A DNA stretch of 64,000 nt from Apis mellifera (taxonomy: Eukaryota > Arthropoda > Insecta > Hymenoptera > Apidae), in assembly GCF_003254395.2 (NCBI RefSeq), contig NW_020555841.1, positions 1-64,000 of the forward strand, read 5' to 3'. Shown one piece after another: positions 10,903-23,484 of this stretch. The first letter of the stretch is position 1. The number at the start of each line of letters is the position of its first letter. The notes beneath the pieces were generated by a model. That model made no database searches. It saw only the letters and a list, made by a program, of their open reading frames with translations, and had not been told where the DNA came from. The position numbers and the translations under genes were made by a program.

Positions 10903-12088
10903 TTTTTTCTATGACTTATTTGTTCAATTATAATACGGCTTATTATATCATTTTCAAACTTCTATTTAATTTCACCATGCCAATTTCTATCATTGCCTAT
11001 CATTGAATATATCTTATATATAAAAATATAAGTAGATATCATATTATTCTCTAATACGGAATGATTACATCCAACTTCAAAATTTTCAACGATATTGTAT
11101 GGTAAAATTGTAGATTCTAAATTGAGTCGTTGAATCCAAATATAATCTATTTCCATCTAAATTTTCAAGTGTTAAAGTATCATCTCGAAACATCTGTATC
11201 TGCATCATCCGTAGTTAGATTATCGAGATTTAAAATTTTATTTAAATGACATGAATATTTCATAAAAATATTTCACACCAATCTTCTTACCAATGCTTTA
11301 CCATTTTATCTTCTTATATTATCATCTTGTGATACGTGATACGTTAATGTTAATGTTCTTTTGATACGCATAAATCATTTTCATCTAAATTAATATTTAC
11401 AAATTTAAATTCTTCTGAAAACAAAATTATCATTGCATTTGGCAAATAAAACGTAAATCAACAAATCAAACGTAAAAAGCATAAAAATGTATGTAAAAAT
11501 GTACATTTACTATAATCATAGAAGAAGAACAAAATAATGATGTTAGATTCTGTCTGTTTTAATTTTCTAATGAAAAGAGAAAAATGAATATTTTAACCTG
11601 ATGGATGTTTAATCCAAGCTTAGTATTTTACTGTCATTATATTTTTAGATACATGTTGTAACGAAGGACCAAAAGTTCCTATATCTGATAACCAAATTTC
11701 TTGCTTCGTTTCATTACGTTTAAAGATGATAGAATAGAATAGCCTTAAAGTTAACGATTGTGCTTCTGCATAACATCTTAAAATTGCCCATCTTAAAATT
11801 TACGTATGTGCAATGACAGTGTGCATATTGGATGAATTTTTTCCTTATAAAAAAGAAAAAAAATATTGATATATTTATTACATAAAAGTCATTGATGTTA
11901 ATATTTGTCTTAATCCAATAATATATATATATATTATATAATATTATATATATATTATATTATTATACAGAGTTTAATTTTTAATTTTACGATTTACAGA
12001 AAACTTACATATTTAAGAAGACTAGAGTCAAAACTTCCTTCACCATTTTCACAAGAAAACATAACGCAGTGGATTTTAATGAAACGAA
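10903..12088 (-). pseudogene. Unidentified multi-exon nuclear gene relic, upstream exons (unit 1)
   Basis: On the minus strand three exon-like blocks are arranged in order. Block A (12010-12088) reads FIKIHCVMFSCENGEGSFDS and ends at a consensus donor GTAAGT. Block B (11598-11843) follows an ATAAG acceptor, shifts frame once, then reads RWAILRCYAEAQSLTLRLFY and EIWLSDIGTFGPSLQHVSKN, with one stop after MTVKY, and ends CATCCATCAG/GTTAAA. Block C (10903-11414) follows TTTTGTTTTCAG, joins B in matching phase, and reads EEFKFVNINLDENDLCVSK, then in shifted frames SCHLNKILNLDNLTTDDADT, DTLTLENLDGNRLYLDST and LNLESTILPYNIVENFEVGC. It stays readable until the CytB junction at 10902. The same frameshifts recur in units 2 and 3. 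I cannot name the family. The 64-codon frame at 10962-11156 is part of block C. Confidence 0.6.
11922..11966. repeat. TA microsatellite in intron of the relic (unit 1)
   Basis: A short TA/TAT tract. The equivalent tract is about twice as long in units 2 (19303-19399) and 3 (26708-26800), which explains some of the difference in unit length. Confidence 0.8.
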
Positions 12089-12111
12089 TGTTGTCATTTC
12101 ATTACAAATTA

Positions 12112-12352
12112 TTACAAATTTATTAATGGCAATTGAACAAATCCATACGATATCTCGGATCTTATCTCGACTTTATCTTCTACAGAAAAAAATTGAGCAA
12201 TTGTGTTCGTAATAAGTTCACATGTGCTTAGATTCATGAATTTTCTTTTTTCACCAGAGTCGTTTTAAATATTCCATCACAGTATTTACAGTTTTTACAA
12301 ATTATAAATCACGAGATTAGACCATTATAATTTCCACATTGTCCATTTCCAC
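12112..12352 (-). pseudogene. 3'-terminal exon relic (unit 2)
   Basis: Same terminal exon as at 4822-5062, with the same clean C-terminal frame and TAA. Units 2-4 read GATATCTCGG where unit 1 reads GATACCTCGG, and TTTAAAACGAC where unit 1 has TTTAGAACGAC. Confidence 0.5.
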
Positions 12353-13449
12353 CTAATACAATTAAATATATTATTATTCTTTATTAATAATACGGACAAT
12401 TTTTATGGAACAAAGTATATTTGAAATGGATTATTATTATTATCTGAAACACAAAAATTATTATGAGTTTAAATATTTCTGCATTATTATAATTCTTAAT
12501 TAAATGTGATATAATTTTTAAAAGAATGTTCGAAATAACGACCCATATGGAACTTCATATGGGTTGAAACAATATATAAAATTTATTTTTATTTATGTTC
12601 TAAAATTCTATTGTACAAACAATTTGAATTTTAAAATATAAATTTGCAAAAATGTTCAAGAAAAAATTATTAAATTATTTACACCTTCACATTTTCAAAT
12701 TAAACAAATAAAGAAACTAAAGAAAATAGAAACACTTCACTAAGCTCTTATTTTCAAACATTTATTGTTTCAAACCACTGATTTTCTTTTTTTTATCTCT
12801 TTTTACTGACAAATTTTCAATATATTACTTTCGTATAGGTTATAATCATTAAGGTTACGTAAAATTGTTTCGTATTATTCATACCAATCTTTTGAAATTA
12901 TGCATTAAATTTATTTATACTTTTATAAATTATATTTTAAATATATATTAATAATATATGTGTATATCTATATATATACGAATTTATATGATTTACAAAA
13001 TTACAAATTCACAGAATATCTATTAGAAAATAACGTGATTAAACGTGACGGCAAAAAACGATATTTAAATTAAATAACCTAAACGTATTTTAGCTCCTCT
13101 ATAACAATATTCGATTTAAAGTATTTTATATATATATTTACACATTGTTATAAATTAAAATAATATACCACACCTGTTAACAATATTATTCTTAATTATT
13201 TTAATTGTCATAATTTTGATATATATTTAGTTCTAATAAATATATCACGAATTTATTTATCGAACAAATAATACTAATATTACTAGACGATATATATGAC
13301 AGATTTTCATAAAAATATAAATTATTTATATTATCAAAAATCTTTATCTTTCTTTAATTTTCACCTTTATAGAAAGATACAATGCATACTATATACATGC
13401 ATATATATAAACATTTATACTGTATTCTTTCACATACACACACACATAT

Positions 13450-13466
13450 ATTATATATATATATAC

Positions 13467-13521
<55 letters not shown>
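13450..13521. repeat. (TA)n microsatellite with CATA interruptions, unit 2
   Basis: Alternating TA broken by three regularly spaced ACATA steps. It is the longest version of this tract in the array and inflates the plus-strand frame at 13296-13562. Confidence 0.85.
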
Positions 13522-13912
13522 AACACATCAAATTAGATCAATCTTTAATTTTTTTAAATTAATTTAAATAATATGTCTCAACGAAATACTTCTTTTAATG
13601 TAAATATAATTCAATTGAATTTGTGTTATCGAAATTAATGATAATTTTGTTTTATATGAAATATTGCGAGTATAATAAATTATATATATATATATATAAT
13701 TATATAAATATATTTAAATAAATATGTTTATTAATATTTATATATATAGTAGTATATTTTATGTATTATATAAATTATATATATTTATATATTTATATAT
13801 ATAAAAAGATTAAAAATTTATACTAATATAAATTATAACGTATTAAAAAATATGAATAATAAGTTTATTTGTTTGTAAAAATTTGAAAATTAAATTTGAA
13901 ATAATTAATTTT

Positions 13913-14693
13913 TATTTTATTTATATATATGTAATCTTTTTAAATTTATTATATTAATAAATTATTTATAAAATTTAAATTATTATTAAAAATATAAATT
14001 AATGTTAATAGATATTTCTGTAACAATAAAAGAAAGTTTAATTCGGAAATTAATTTTTATAATGATTAATATAAACGCCAGCAATAGCAATTAAACTTGA
14101 TTTATAAATTAATTTATTCTAGTAAAATTTATATATAAAAATTTAAATTATAATTAAATTTATTGATTTTAGGTGAAATTTAGAATTAATTATAAATAAT
14201 TATTATTAAGATTAATTAATATTATAATGCTTAATAAAATATTAGGATTAGATATCCTATTATAGAAAAATAAATTAAATATTAAATAATTAAATATTGA
14301 ATTATTAAAATTAAATAATATGGCGGCTTTTATCTATTATATCTAATTAGATATACTTGTTTATTAATTCGATAATCCACGATAAGAAATACTTGAGTTT
14401 AAATTTCTGTATTGTTGTTTTAATTAATTTGAATAAATTTGAGTTAGAAATGTTTTAAATAAAAATAATTCAAATCAAAATGTATTATATTCAAGATAAG
14501 AAATGAGTCTTAATAAATTCAATTTTTGGTTTATTTATTTTAATATAAATATAAAAAAAATTTTAAAGTAAATTAAAATAATTATTTTAATTGAAGATTG
14601 TTTTAAAAAATGTATAAATTACCCGTCAATTTCATTAAAGTTGAAATAAGTGGTAAGTAACATAATAAATGTATTGGAATGCGTTTTTAGATT
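13913..14693 (+). pseudogene. rrnS: NUMT: 12S rRNA pseudogene (unit 2)
   Basis: Same 12S segment as in unit 1, but with the primer-site motif TTAGGATTAGATATCCTATTAT intact. The 5' end is estimated. Confidence 0.85.
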
Positions 14694-14760
14694 TAAAATT
14701 TTAGTTTAAAAAAAATAATTCTTTTACATTGAAAAAATTTAAAAAATTTTTTCAATTTTA
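14694..14760 (+). pseudogene. trnV: NUMT: tRNA-Val relic (unit 2)
   Basis: TAAAATT/AATTTTA acceptor pair and TTTACAT anticodon loop, as in unit 1. Confidence 0.62.
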
Positions 14761-16002
14761 TAAATTAATTTATTAAATTTTTTTTTGAAGTTTAAAATTA
14801 TAATTTTTAAAAATTTAAAAGAAATTGAAGTTAAATTAAATTGAAATAATTATTTTGAATTAATTTTTATTTTTATAATTAAAAGTAATGTGAATGAAAG
14901 TTATTAAATATCAGAAAGTAAAATTTTGTTTTATACCTTTTGTATCAGGATTGATTAAAATTTATTTAAAAATTTGAAATATCTCGAAAATAAGAGAACT
15001 AAATTTATAAAATTTTTTTTGTAACATTAAAATTATAAATATAAATTTAGAAATTAAATGTTATTCGAACTTATTAATATTTAGTTTTTTTTAGAAATAA
15101 ATTTAATTTAGATATAAAAATTTTAATAAATTAAATTTTAATTTATTTTATTAGTTCTTATATTAAAAATTTATGGGATAAACTATAAATTTTGAATAGA
15201 AATATAATTTATTTAATTTTAATATTATGGAAATATCTTTTTTTAATTTAAAAATTTAATAATTTAATTTAATAAAGATTTAAATTAAAATTTTATTTAT
15301 TATATAAAAATATATGTTAAAATTGTAAAAATATAGAAATAATGATTAAATTAGTAATAAAAATATATTTTAAATTGAAATTATTTAAATTATATAATTT
15401 AAAGGAACTCGGCAAATATATTATTCATCTGTTTATCAAAAACATGTCCTATTGAATTTAATTTTAGGTCGATTTGCTTCATGAAATAAAATTTAAATAG
15501 CTGCAGTATAGACTGCAGCTATTTAAATATGACTGTACAAAGATAACATAATAAATTATCTTTTAATTGAAGAATTGAACAAACGAATTAATGAAATAAT
15601 AATTGTCTCTAAATTATAAAATGAATTTAAATTTTTAGCAAAAATTGCAAAATTTAATTATAATGGGACGATAAAACCCTTTAGAATTTTATTTAATTTA
15701 GTTATTTATTTAAATTATTTTTAAATAAATAATTAATTAAATTTGATTAAAAAATATTTTTGATTTATAATTTATAATTAAAAAAAATAAATTACCTTAG
15801 AGAAAACAGCGTAATATCTTTTGATAGATCATATTGATAAAGATGATTGCGATCACGATGTTGAATTAAGATAAAAATTAAACGCAGGAATTTAAGTTTT
15901 TAAGTCTGTTAGAGTTTCAAAATCTTATTTAATTTTCTATCCATAATAAAAAATAAATTAATTGTACGAAAGGACTTTAATTTGTAAATTATTTATAAAT
16001 AA
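14761..16002 (+). pseudogene. rrnL: NUMT: 16S rRNA pseudogene (unit 2)
   Basis: As in unit 1 but with the additional block near 15000-15070 (TTTTTGTAACATTAAAATTA...), which is probably the original mitochondrial text. Contains the 17-bp palindrome at 15491-15528. Confidence 0.9.
15491..15528. repeat. Perfect 17-bp palindrome in 16S relic (unit 2)
   Basis: Same arms and ATAG loop as at 8113-8150, with no substitution. Confidence 0.95.
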
Positions 16003-16072
16003 ATTAATTAATAAATTTATATAAAATGCATATAAATTTAGAATTTAATTATATTAATTTATTTAAATTAAT
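16003..16072 (+). pseudogene. trnL1: NUMT: tRNA-Leu(CUN) relic (unit 2)
   Basis: TTTAGAA anticodon loop between 16S and ND1. One extra T in the 3' half relative to unit 1. Confidence 0.55.
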
Positions 16073-16079
16073 AAATAAT

Positions 16080-17057
16080 AATTTAAATTTTCAATTTTAA
16101 TTAATTTATAATTTTAATTTTATTTATAATTTATTATTTATTATTTAATTTATTTTATTTATAATTTTAATTAGTGTAGCGTTTTTAACTTTGTTGGAAC
16201 GAAAAATTTTATGGTATATTCAAGATCGAAAAGGATCTAATAAAGTTTTTTTATTTGATTTATTTCAGCCTTTTAAAGATGGATTAAAATTATTATCAAA
16301 AGAATAATTTTTTTTAATTATTCTAATTTACATATTATATAGACCAATAATAATATTTTTTTTATCATTAATTATACGAGTTTCATATCATTGGGTTAAT
16401 TTTATTTATATAATGGAATTTAGTATTTTATTTATATTATTAATTTTAGGATCAAGCGTGTATCCAATGTTATTTGTTGATGAATTCAAATTGTGAATGA
16501 ATTTCAAATTATAATTATGTTATTTTAGGTTCAATTCAGGTTTAGTTTCAACAATAATTTTTTTTGAAATTAATTTATTTTTTTTAGTTTTTAGATTAAT
16601 AATATTAATTGAAAGATTTTCTTTTAGTGAATTTATTAATTGTCAAAATAAAATTAAATTTGCAATTTTATTATATCCATTATATTTAATAATGTTTCCT
16701 GGAATATTAATTGAATTAAATCGAACACCTTTTGATTCGATTCAACGTGAGTCTGAATTAATTTCTGGTTTTAATATTGAATATCACGGAAGAATATTTA
16801 TATTAATTTTTTTATCTGAATATATAAATATTATATTTATAAGAGTAATTTTAAGATTAATATTTTATAAATTTAATTATTGATCAATTTATTATTATTT
16901 ATTTATTTCATATTTATTTAATTATTTGAGTTATTTGAAAGTTATTTTACCTTGAAATCGTTATGATAAGTTAATATATATATGTTGAACTGAAATATTA
17001 ATATTAATAATAATTTATTTATTATATTTATATTATATAAAAGAAATTATTCAATAA
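16080..17057 (+). pseudogene. nad1: NUMT: ND1 pseudogene (unit 2)
   Basis: Same ND1 relic with the same internal stop and microduplication as unit 1. Ends at the TAA at 17055-17057. The 63-codon frame at 16692-16883 is its conserved interior. Confidence 0.92.
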
Positions 17058-17113
17058 TAAATACATATATATATACAATTTTAGAAAATAGAATAAATAA
17101 AATAAGTATTAAA

Positions 17114-17179
17114 AGTTAATAGAAAATTTTATTTCTATATTATATTTTCAAAATATATGCTTATTCAATTTCATTAACT
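17114..17179 (-). pseudogene. trnS2: NUMT: tRNA-Ser(UCN) relic (unit 2)
   Basis: Identical acceptor and anticodon arms to unit 1. Confidence 0.85.
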
Positions 17180-17252
17180 TATTTTTATAAATTAATTAAA
17201 TTTAGATAATATAATTTGAAGATTTTCAAATTAAATTTTCTCATAATTTTCT

Positions 17253-18285
17253 TAAATAAAATGATATAAAAAAATATAAGAAGTATGTAGTAGTAAATAA
17301 TATATTAATATTTGTAAAAAGATATTCAATTAATTATTTACCTAATCATGTTAATAAAATAAAATTATTAATTATTATTAATAAAATAAAATAAATATTC
17401 AATAATAAATTTTATTAAATAGATTGAATTTATTATTTATTAAATTGTTATTATATAATAAATATATAATAAAATATAATAAAATAGTGACATATAAAAT
17501 TTAAAATTGATATTACTAATCCAATTAACCTCCCCACTAAGTTTATTAGAAATTGCACGTAAAATTGAATATGCAAATAAAAAGTATCATTCAAGTTTAA
17601 TATATGTTAAAGTATTTATTGGATTTTAAATTTTAAAATTATCTGGATCTTCTAAATGGTATGGAAATTAAAGATTAATAAATATAAAGATAAATAAAAT
17701 AATATAGAATCATAATAGATCTTGAATTGAAAAATATGAATGAAATGAAATTTTATAATTGTTGTAATTTGAACCTAATGGATTTGATGAACCAGTTAAA
17801 TGAAGTGCAAATAAATGTAAAATAATTATAAATAAAATTACTATTGTTAAAATAAAATGTAATGAAAGAAATCGATTTAAAGTGACGTTATTAAGTGAAA
17901 ATCCACTTCAAATTCGTAATACAATTTTCCAATGTATGGAATTAGTAAAATTGTAATAACTGTAGCTTATCAATGATATTTGTCTTCAAGATAAATCATA
18001 ACCTATAAATGCTGCTGCTACTGATATTAAAAGAATTAAAATTCCAATTTCCAATTTCTCATACTCTAAGTAATTTATACGAATAGTAAAATATATTACA
18101 TCTATTATGAATGTATATAACTATAAAATAAAGTGAAACACCATTTATATGAATTAATCGAAATAATCAACCTGAATTTATATCTTTTGTAATATTTGTA
18201 ATTGATCAAAATGCAATATCAATATTGCAGGACAATAATGTATGATATAAATCGAGAAATAATTTGAATTATTAAAAAAATTCCT
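17253..18285 (-). pseudogene. cob: NUMT: cytochrome b pseudogene, 5'-truncated (unit 2)
   Basis: Same span and the same junction (TTCCT at 18281-18285) with the exon relic as in unit 1. Confidence 0.92.
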
Positions 18286-19349
18286 TTTTTTCTATGACTT
18301 ATTTGTTCAATTATAATACGGCTTATTATATCATTTTCAAACTTCTATTTAATTTCACCATGCCAATTTCTATCATTGCCTATCATTGAATATATCTTAT
18401 ATATAAAAATATAAGTAGATATCATATTATTCTCTAATACGGAATGATTACATCCAACTTCAAAATTTTCAACGATATTGTATGGTAAAATTGTAGATTC
18501 TAAATTGAGTCGTTGAATCCAAATATAATCTATTTCCATCTAAATTTTCAAGTGTTAAAGTATCATCTCGAAACATCTGTATCTGCATCATCCGTAGTTA
18601 GATTATCGAGATTTAAAATTTTATTTAAATGACATGAATATTTCATAAAAATATTTCACACCAATCTTCTTACCAATGCTTTACCATTTTATCTTCTTAT
18701 ATTATCATCTTGTGATACGTGATACGTTAATGTTAATGTTCTTTTGATACGCATAAATCATTTTCATCTAAATTAATATTTACAAATTTAAATTCTTCTG
18801 AAAACAAAATTATCATTGCATTTGGCAAATAAAACGTAAATCAACAAATCAAACGTAAAAAGCATAAAAATGTATGTAAAAATGTACATTTACTATAATC
18901 ATAGAAGAAGAACAAAAATAATGATGTTAGATTCTGTCTGTTTTAATTTTCTAATGAAAAGAGAAAAATGAATATTTTAACCTGATGGATGTTTAATCCA
19001 AGCTTAGTATTTTACTGTCATTATATTTTTAGATACATGTTGTAACGAAGGACCAAAAGTTCCTATATCTGATAACCAAATTTCTTGCTTCGTTTCATTA
19101 CGTTTAAAGATGATAGAATAGAATAGCCTTAAAGTTAACGATTGTGCTTCTGCATAACATCTTAAAATTGCCCATCTTAAAATTTACGTATGTGCAATGA
19201 CAGTGTGCATATTGGATGAATTTTTTCCTTATAAAAAAGAAAAAAAAATATTGATATATTTATTACATAAAAGTCATTGATGTTAATATTTGTCTTAATC
19301 CAATAATATATATATATATTATATAATATTATATATATATTATATTATT

Positions 19350-19403
<54 letters not shown>

Positions 19404-19520
19404 GTTTAATTTTTAATTTTACGATTTACAGAAAACTTACATATTTAAGAAGACTAGAGTCAAAACTTCCTTCACCATTTTCACAAGAAAACATAACGCA
19501 GTGGATTTTAATGAAACGAA
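18286..19520 (-). pseudogene. Unidentified gene relic, upstream exons (unit 2)
   Basis: Same three exon-like blocks as 10903-12088. Block B starts at 18982 (exon end, plus-strand coordinate), and block C includes the frame 18345-18539. Shared frameshifts and the shared stop after MTVKY show that decay preceded duplication. Contains the expanded TA tract at 19303-19399 in the A-B intron. Confidence 0.58.
19303..19399. repeat. Expanded TA microsatellite in relic intron (unit 2)
   Basis: Long alternating AT/TA tract, roughly double the length of its counterpart in unit 1. Confidence 0.85.
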
Positions 19521-19543
19521 TGTTGTCATTTCATTACAAATTA

Positions 19544-19784
19544 TTACAAATTTATTAATGGCAATTGAACAAATCCATACGATATCTCGGATCTTATCTC
19601 GACTTTATCTTCTACAGAAAAAAATTGAGCAATTGTGTTCGTAATAAGTTCACATGTGCTTAGATTCATGAATTTTCTTTTTTCACCAGAGTCGTTTTAA
19701 ATATTCCATCACAGTATTTACAGTTTTTACAAATTATAAATCACGAGATTAGACCATTATAATTTCCACATTGTCCATTTCCAC
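19544..19784 (-). pseudogene. 3'-terminal exon relic (unit 3)
   Basis: Same terminal exon as in units 1 and 2, with the unit 2-type substitutions. Confidence 0.5.
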
Positions 19785-20886
19785 CTAATACAATTAAATA
19801 ATATTATTATTCTTTATTAATAATACGGACAATTTTTATGGAACAAAGTATATTTGAAATGGATTATTATTATTATCTGAAACACAAAAATTATTATGAG
19901 TTTAAATATTTCTGCATTATTATAATTCTTAATTAAATGTGATATAATTTTTAAAAGAATGTTCGAAATAACGACCCATATGGAACTTCATATGGGTTGA
20001 AACAATATATAAAATTTATTTTTATTTATGTTCTAAAATTCTATTGTACAAACAATTTTGAATTTTAAAATATAAATTTGCAAAAATGTTCAAGAAAAAA
20101 TTATTAAATTATTTACACCTTCACATTTTCAAATTAAACAAATAAAGAAAACTAAAGAAAATAGAAACACTTCACTAAGCTCTTATTTTCAAACATTTAT
20201 TGTTTCAAACCACTGATTTTCTTTTTTTTATCTCTTTTTACTGACAAATTTTCAATATATTACTTTCGTATAGGTTATAATCATTAAGGTTACGTAAAAT
20301 TGTTTCGTATTATTCATACCAATCTTTTGAAATTATGCATTAAATTTATTTATACTTTTATAAATTATATTTTAAATATATATTAATAATATATGTGTAT
20401 ATCTATATATATACGAATTTATATGATTTACAAAATTACAAATTCACAGAATATCTATTAGAAAATAACGTGATTAAACGTGACGGCAAAAAACGATATT
20501 TAAATTAAATAACCTAAACGTATTTTAGCTCCTCTATAACAATATTCGATTTAAAGTATTTTATATATATATTTACACATTGTTATAAATTAAAATAATA
20601 TACCACACCTGTTAACAATATTATTCTTAATTATTTTAATTGTCATAATTTTGATATATATTTAGTTCTAATAAATATATCACGAATTTATTTATCGAAC
20701 AAATAATACTAATATTACTAGACGATATATATGACAGATTTTCATAAAAATATAAATTATTTATATTATCAAAAATCTTTATCTTTCTTTAATTTTCACC
20801 TTTATAGAAAGATACAATGCATACTATATACATGCATATATATAAACATTTATACTGTATTCTTTCACATACACACACACATATAT

Positions 20887-20926
<40 letters not shown>

Positions 20927-21316
20927 AACACATCAAATTAGATCAATCTTTAATTTTTTTAAATTAATTTAAATAATATGTCTCAACGAAATACTTCTTT
21001 TAATGTAAATATAATTCAATTGAATTTGTGTTATCGAAATTAATGATAATTTTGTTTTATATGAAATATTGCGAGTATAATAAATTATATATATATATAT
21101 AATTATATAAATATATTTAAATAAATATGTTTATTAATATTTATATATATAGTAGTATATATTTATGTATTATATAAATTATATATATTTATATATTTAT
21201 ATATATAAAAAGATTAAAAATTTATACTAATATAAATTATAACGTATTAAAAAATATGAATAATAAGTTTATTTGTTTGTAAAAATTTGAAAATTAAATT
21301 TGAAATAATTAATTTT

Positions 21317-22097
21317 TATTTTATTTATATATATGTAATCTTTTTAAATTTATTATATTAATAAATTATTTATAAAATTTAAATTATTATTAAAAATATA
21401 AATTAATGTTAATAGATATTTCTGTAACAATAAAAGAAAGTTTAATTCGGAAATTAATTTTTATAATGATTAATATAAACGCCAGCAATAGCAATTAAAC
21501 TTGATTTATAAATTAATTTATTCTAGTAAAATTTATATATAAAAATTTAAATTATAATTAAATTTATTGATTTTAGGTGAAATTTAGAATTAATTATAAA
21601 TAATTATTATTAAGATTAATTAATATTATAATGCTTAATAAAATATTAGGATTAGATATCCTATTATAGAAAAATAAATTAAATATTAAATAATTAAATA
21701 TTGAATTATTAAAATTAAATAATATGGCGGCTTTTATCTATTATATCTAATTAGATATACTTGTTTATTAATTCGATAATCCACGATAAGAAATACTTGA
21801 GTTTAAATTTCTGTATTGTTGTTTTAATTAATTTGAATAAATTTGAGTTAGAAATGTTTTAAATAAAAATAATTCAAATCAAAATGTATTATATTCAAGA
21901 TAAGAAATGAGTCTTAATAAATTCAATTTTTGGTTTATTTATTTTAATATAAATATAAAAAAAATTTTAAAGTAAATTAAAATAATTATTTTAATTGAAG
22001 ATTGTTTTAAAAAATGTATAAATTACCCGTCAATTTCATTAAAGTTGAAATAAGTGGTAAGTAACATAATAAATGTATTGGAATGCGTTTTTAGATT
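21317..22097 (+). pseudogene. rrnS: NUMT: 12S rRNA pseudogene (unit 3)
   Basis: 12S signatures as in unit 2; 5' end estimated. Confidence 0.85.
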
Positions 22098-22164
22098 TAA
22101 AATTTTAGTTTAAAAAAAATAATTCTTTTACATTGAAAAAATTTAAAAAATTTTTTCAATTTTA
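22098..22164 (+). pseudogene. trnV: NUMT: tRNA-Val relic (unit 3)
   Basis: Same acceptor pair and TAC anticodon loop as in units 1 and 2. Confidence 0.62.
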
Positions 22165-23407
22165 TAAATTAATTTATTAAATTTTTTTTTGAAGTTTAAA
22201 ATTATAATTTTTAAAAATTTAAAAGAAATTGAAGTTAAATTAAATTGAAATAATTATTTTGAATTAATTTTTATTTTTATAATTAAAAGTAATGTGAATG
22301 AAAGTTATTAAATATCAGAAAGTAAAATTTTGTTTTATACCTTTTGTATCAGGATTGATTAAAATTTATTTAAAAATTTGAAATATCTCGAAAATAAGAG
22401 AACTAAATTTATAAAATTTTTTTTGTAACATTAAAATTATAAATATAAATTTAGAAATTAAATGTTATTCGAACTTATTAATATTTAGTTTTTTTTAGAA
22501 ATAAATTTAATTTAGATATAAAAATTTTAATAAATTAAATTTTAATTTATTTTATTAGTTCTTATATTAAAAATTTATGGGATAAACTATAAATTTTGAA
22601 TAGAAATATAATTTATTTAATTTTAATATTATGGAAATATCTTTTTTTAATTTAAAAAATTTAATAATTTAATTTAATAAAGATTTAAATTAAAATTTTA
22701 TTTATTATATAAAAATATATGTTAAAATTGTAAAAATATAGAAATAATGATTAAATTAGTAATAAAAATATATTTTAAATTGAAATTATTTAAATTATAT
22801 AATTTAAAGGAACTCGGCAAATATATTATTCATCTGTTTATCAAAAACATGTCCTATTGAATTTAATTTTAGGTCGATTTGCTTCATGAAATAAAATTTA
22901 AATAGCTGCAGTATAGACTGCAGCTATTTAAATATGACTGTACAAAGATAACATAATAAATTATCTTTTAATTGAAGAATTGAACAAACGAATTAATGAA
23001 ATAATAATTGTCTCTAAATTATAAAATGAATTTAAATTTTTAGCAAAAATTGCAAAATTTAATTATAATGGGACGATAAAACCCTTTAGAATTTTATTTA
23101 ATTTAGTTATTTATTTAAATTATTTTTAAATAAATAATTAATTAAATTTGATTAAAAAATATTTTTGATTTATAATTTATAATTAAAAAAAATAAATTAC
23201 CTTAGAGAAAACAGCGTAATATCTTTTGATAGATCATATTGATAAAGATGATTGCGATCACGATGTTGAATTAAGATAAAAATTAAACGCAGGAATTTAA
23301 GTTTTTAAGTCTGTTAGAGTTTCAAAATCTTATTTAATTTTCTATCCATAATAAAAAATAAATTAATTGTACGAAAGGACTTTAATTTGTAAATTATTTA
23401 TAAATAA
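22165..23407 (+). pseudogene. rrnL: NUMT: 16S rRNA pseudogene (unit 3)
   Basis: Full-length form as in unit 2, with the palindrome at 22896-22933. Confidence 0.9.
22896..22933. repeat. Perfect 17-bp palindrome in 16S relic (unit 3)
   Basis: Unchanged arms and loop relative to the other units. Confidence 0.95.
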
Positions 23408-23477
23408 ATTAATTAATAAATTTATATAAAATGCATATAAATTTAGAATTTAATTATATTAATTTATTTAAATTAAT
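23408..23477 (+). pseudogene. trnL1: NUMT: tRNA-Leu(CUN) relic (unit 3)
   Basis: TTTAGAA loop between 16S and ND1, as in unit 2. Confidence 0.55.
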
Positions 23478-23484
23478 AAATAAT

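Larger units (their letters stand above)
4799..12088. repeat. Tandem unit 1 of a 7.4-kb NUMT-containing array
   Basis: The first of four head-to-tail copies. The left edge is set where similarity to the other units starts, at TGTTGCCATTTTATTAC; the equivalent text occurs at 12089, 19521 and 26922. This unit is 7290 bp. It is shorter than units 2 and 3 because it lacks about 65 bp in the 16S part (after position 7685) and has shorter TA tracts. It also carries more private substitutions than units 2-4. Content: exon relic 4822-5062, AT-rich intron-like DNA, NUMT about 6590-10902, exon relics 10903-12088. Confidence 0.95.
12089..19520. repeat. Tandem unit 2
   Basis: 7432 bp, nearly identical to unit 3. 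It keeps the full 16S block lacking in unit 1 and has the longest CA/TA tract (13440-13521). Same gene relics in the same order and strand as unit 1. Confidence 0.95.

Noticed and set aside
13296..13562. Repeated plus-strand frame starting MTDFHKNINYLYY (also at 6006, 20731 and 28132)
   Set aside because: It extends only because it runs into a TA microsatellite, and its length varies with the tract. No protein-like composition after the first 30 codons.
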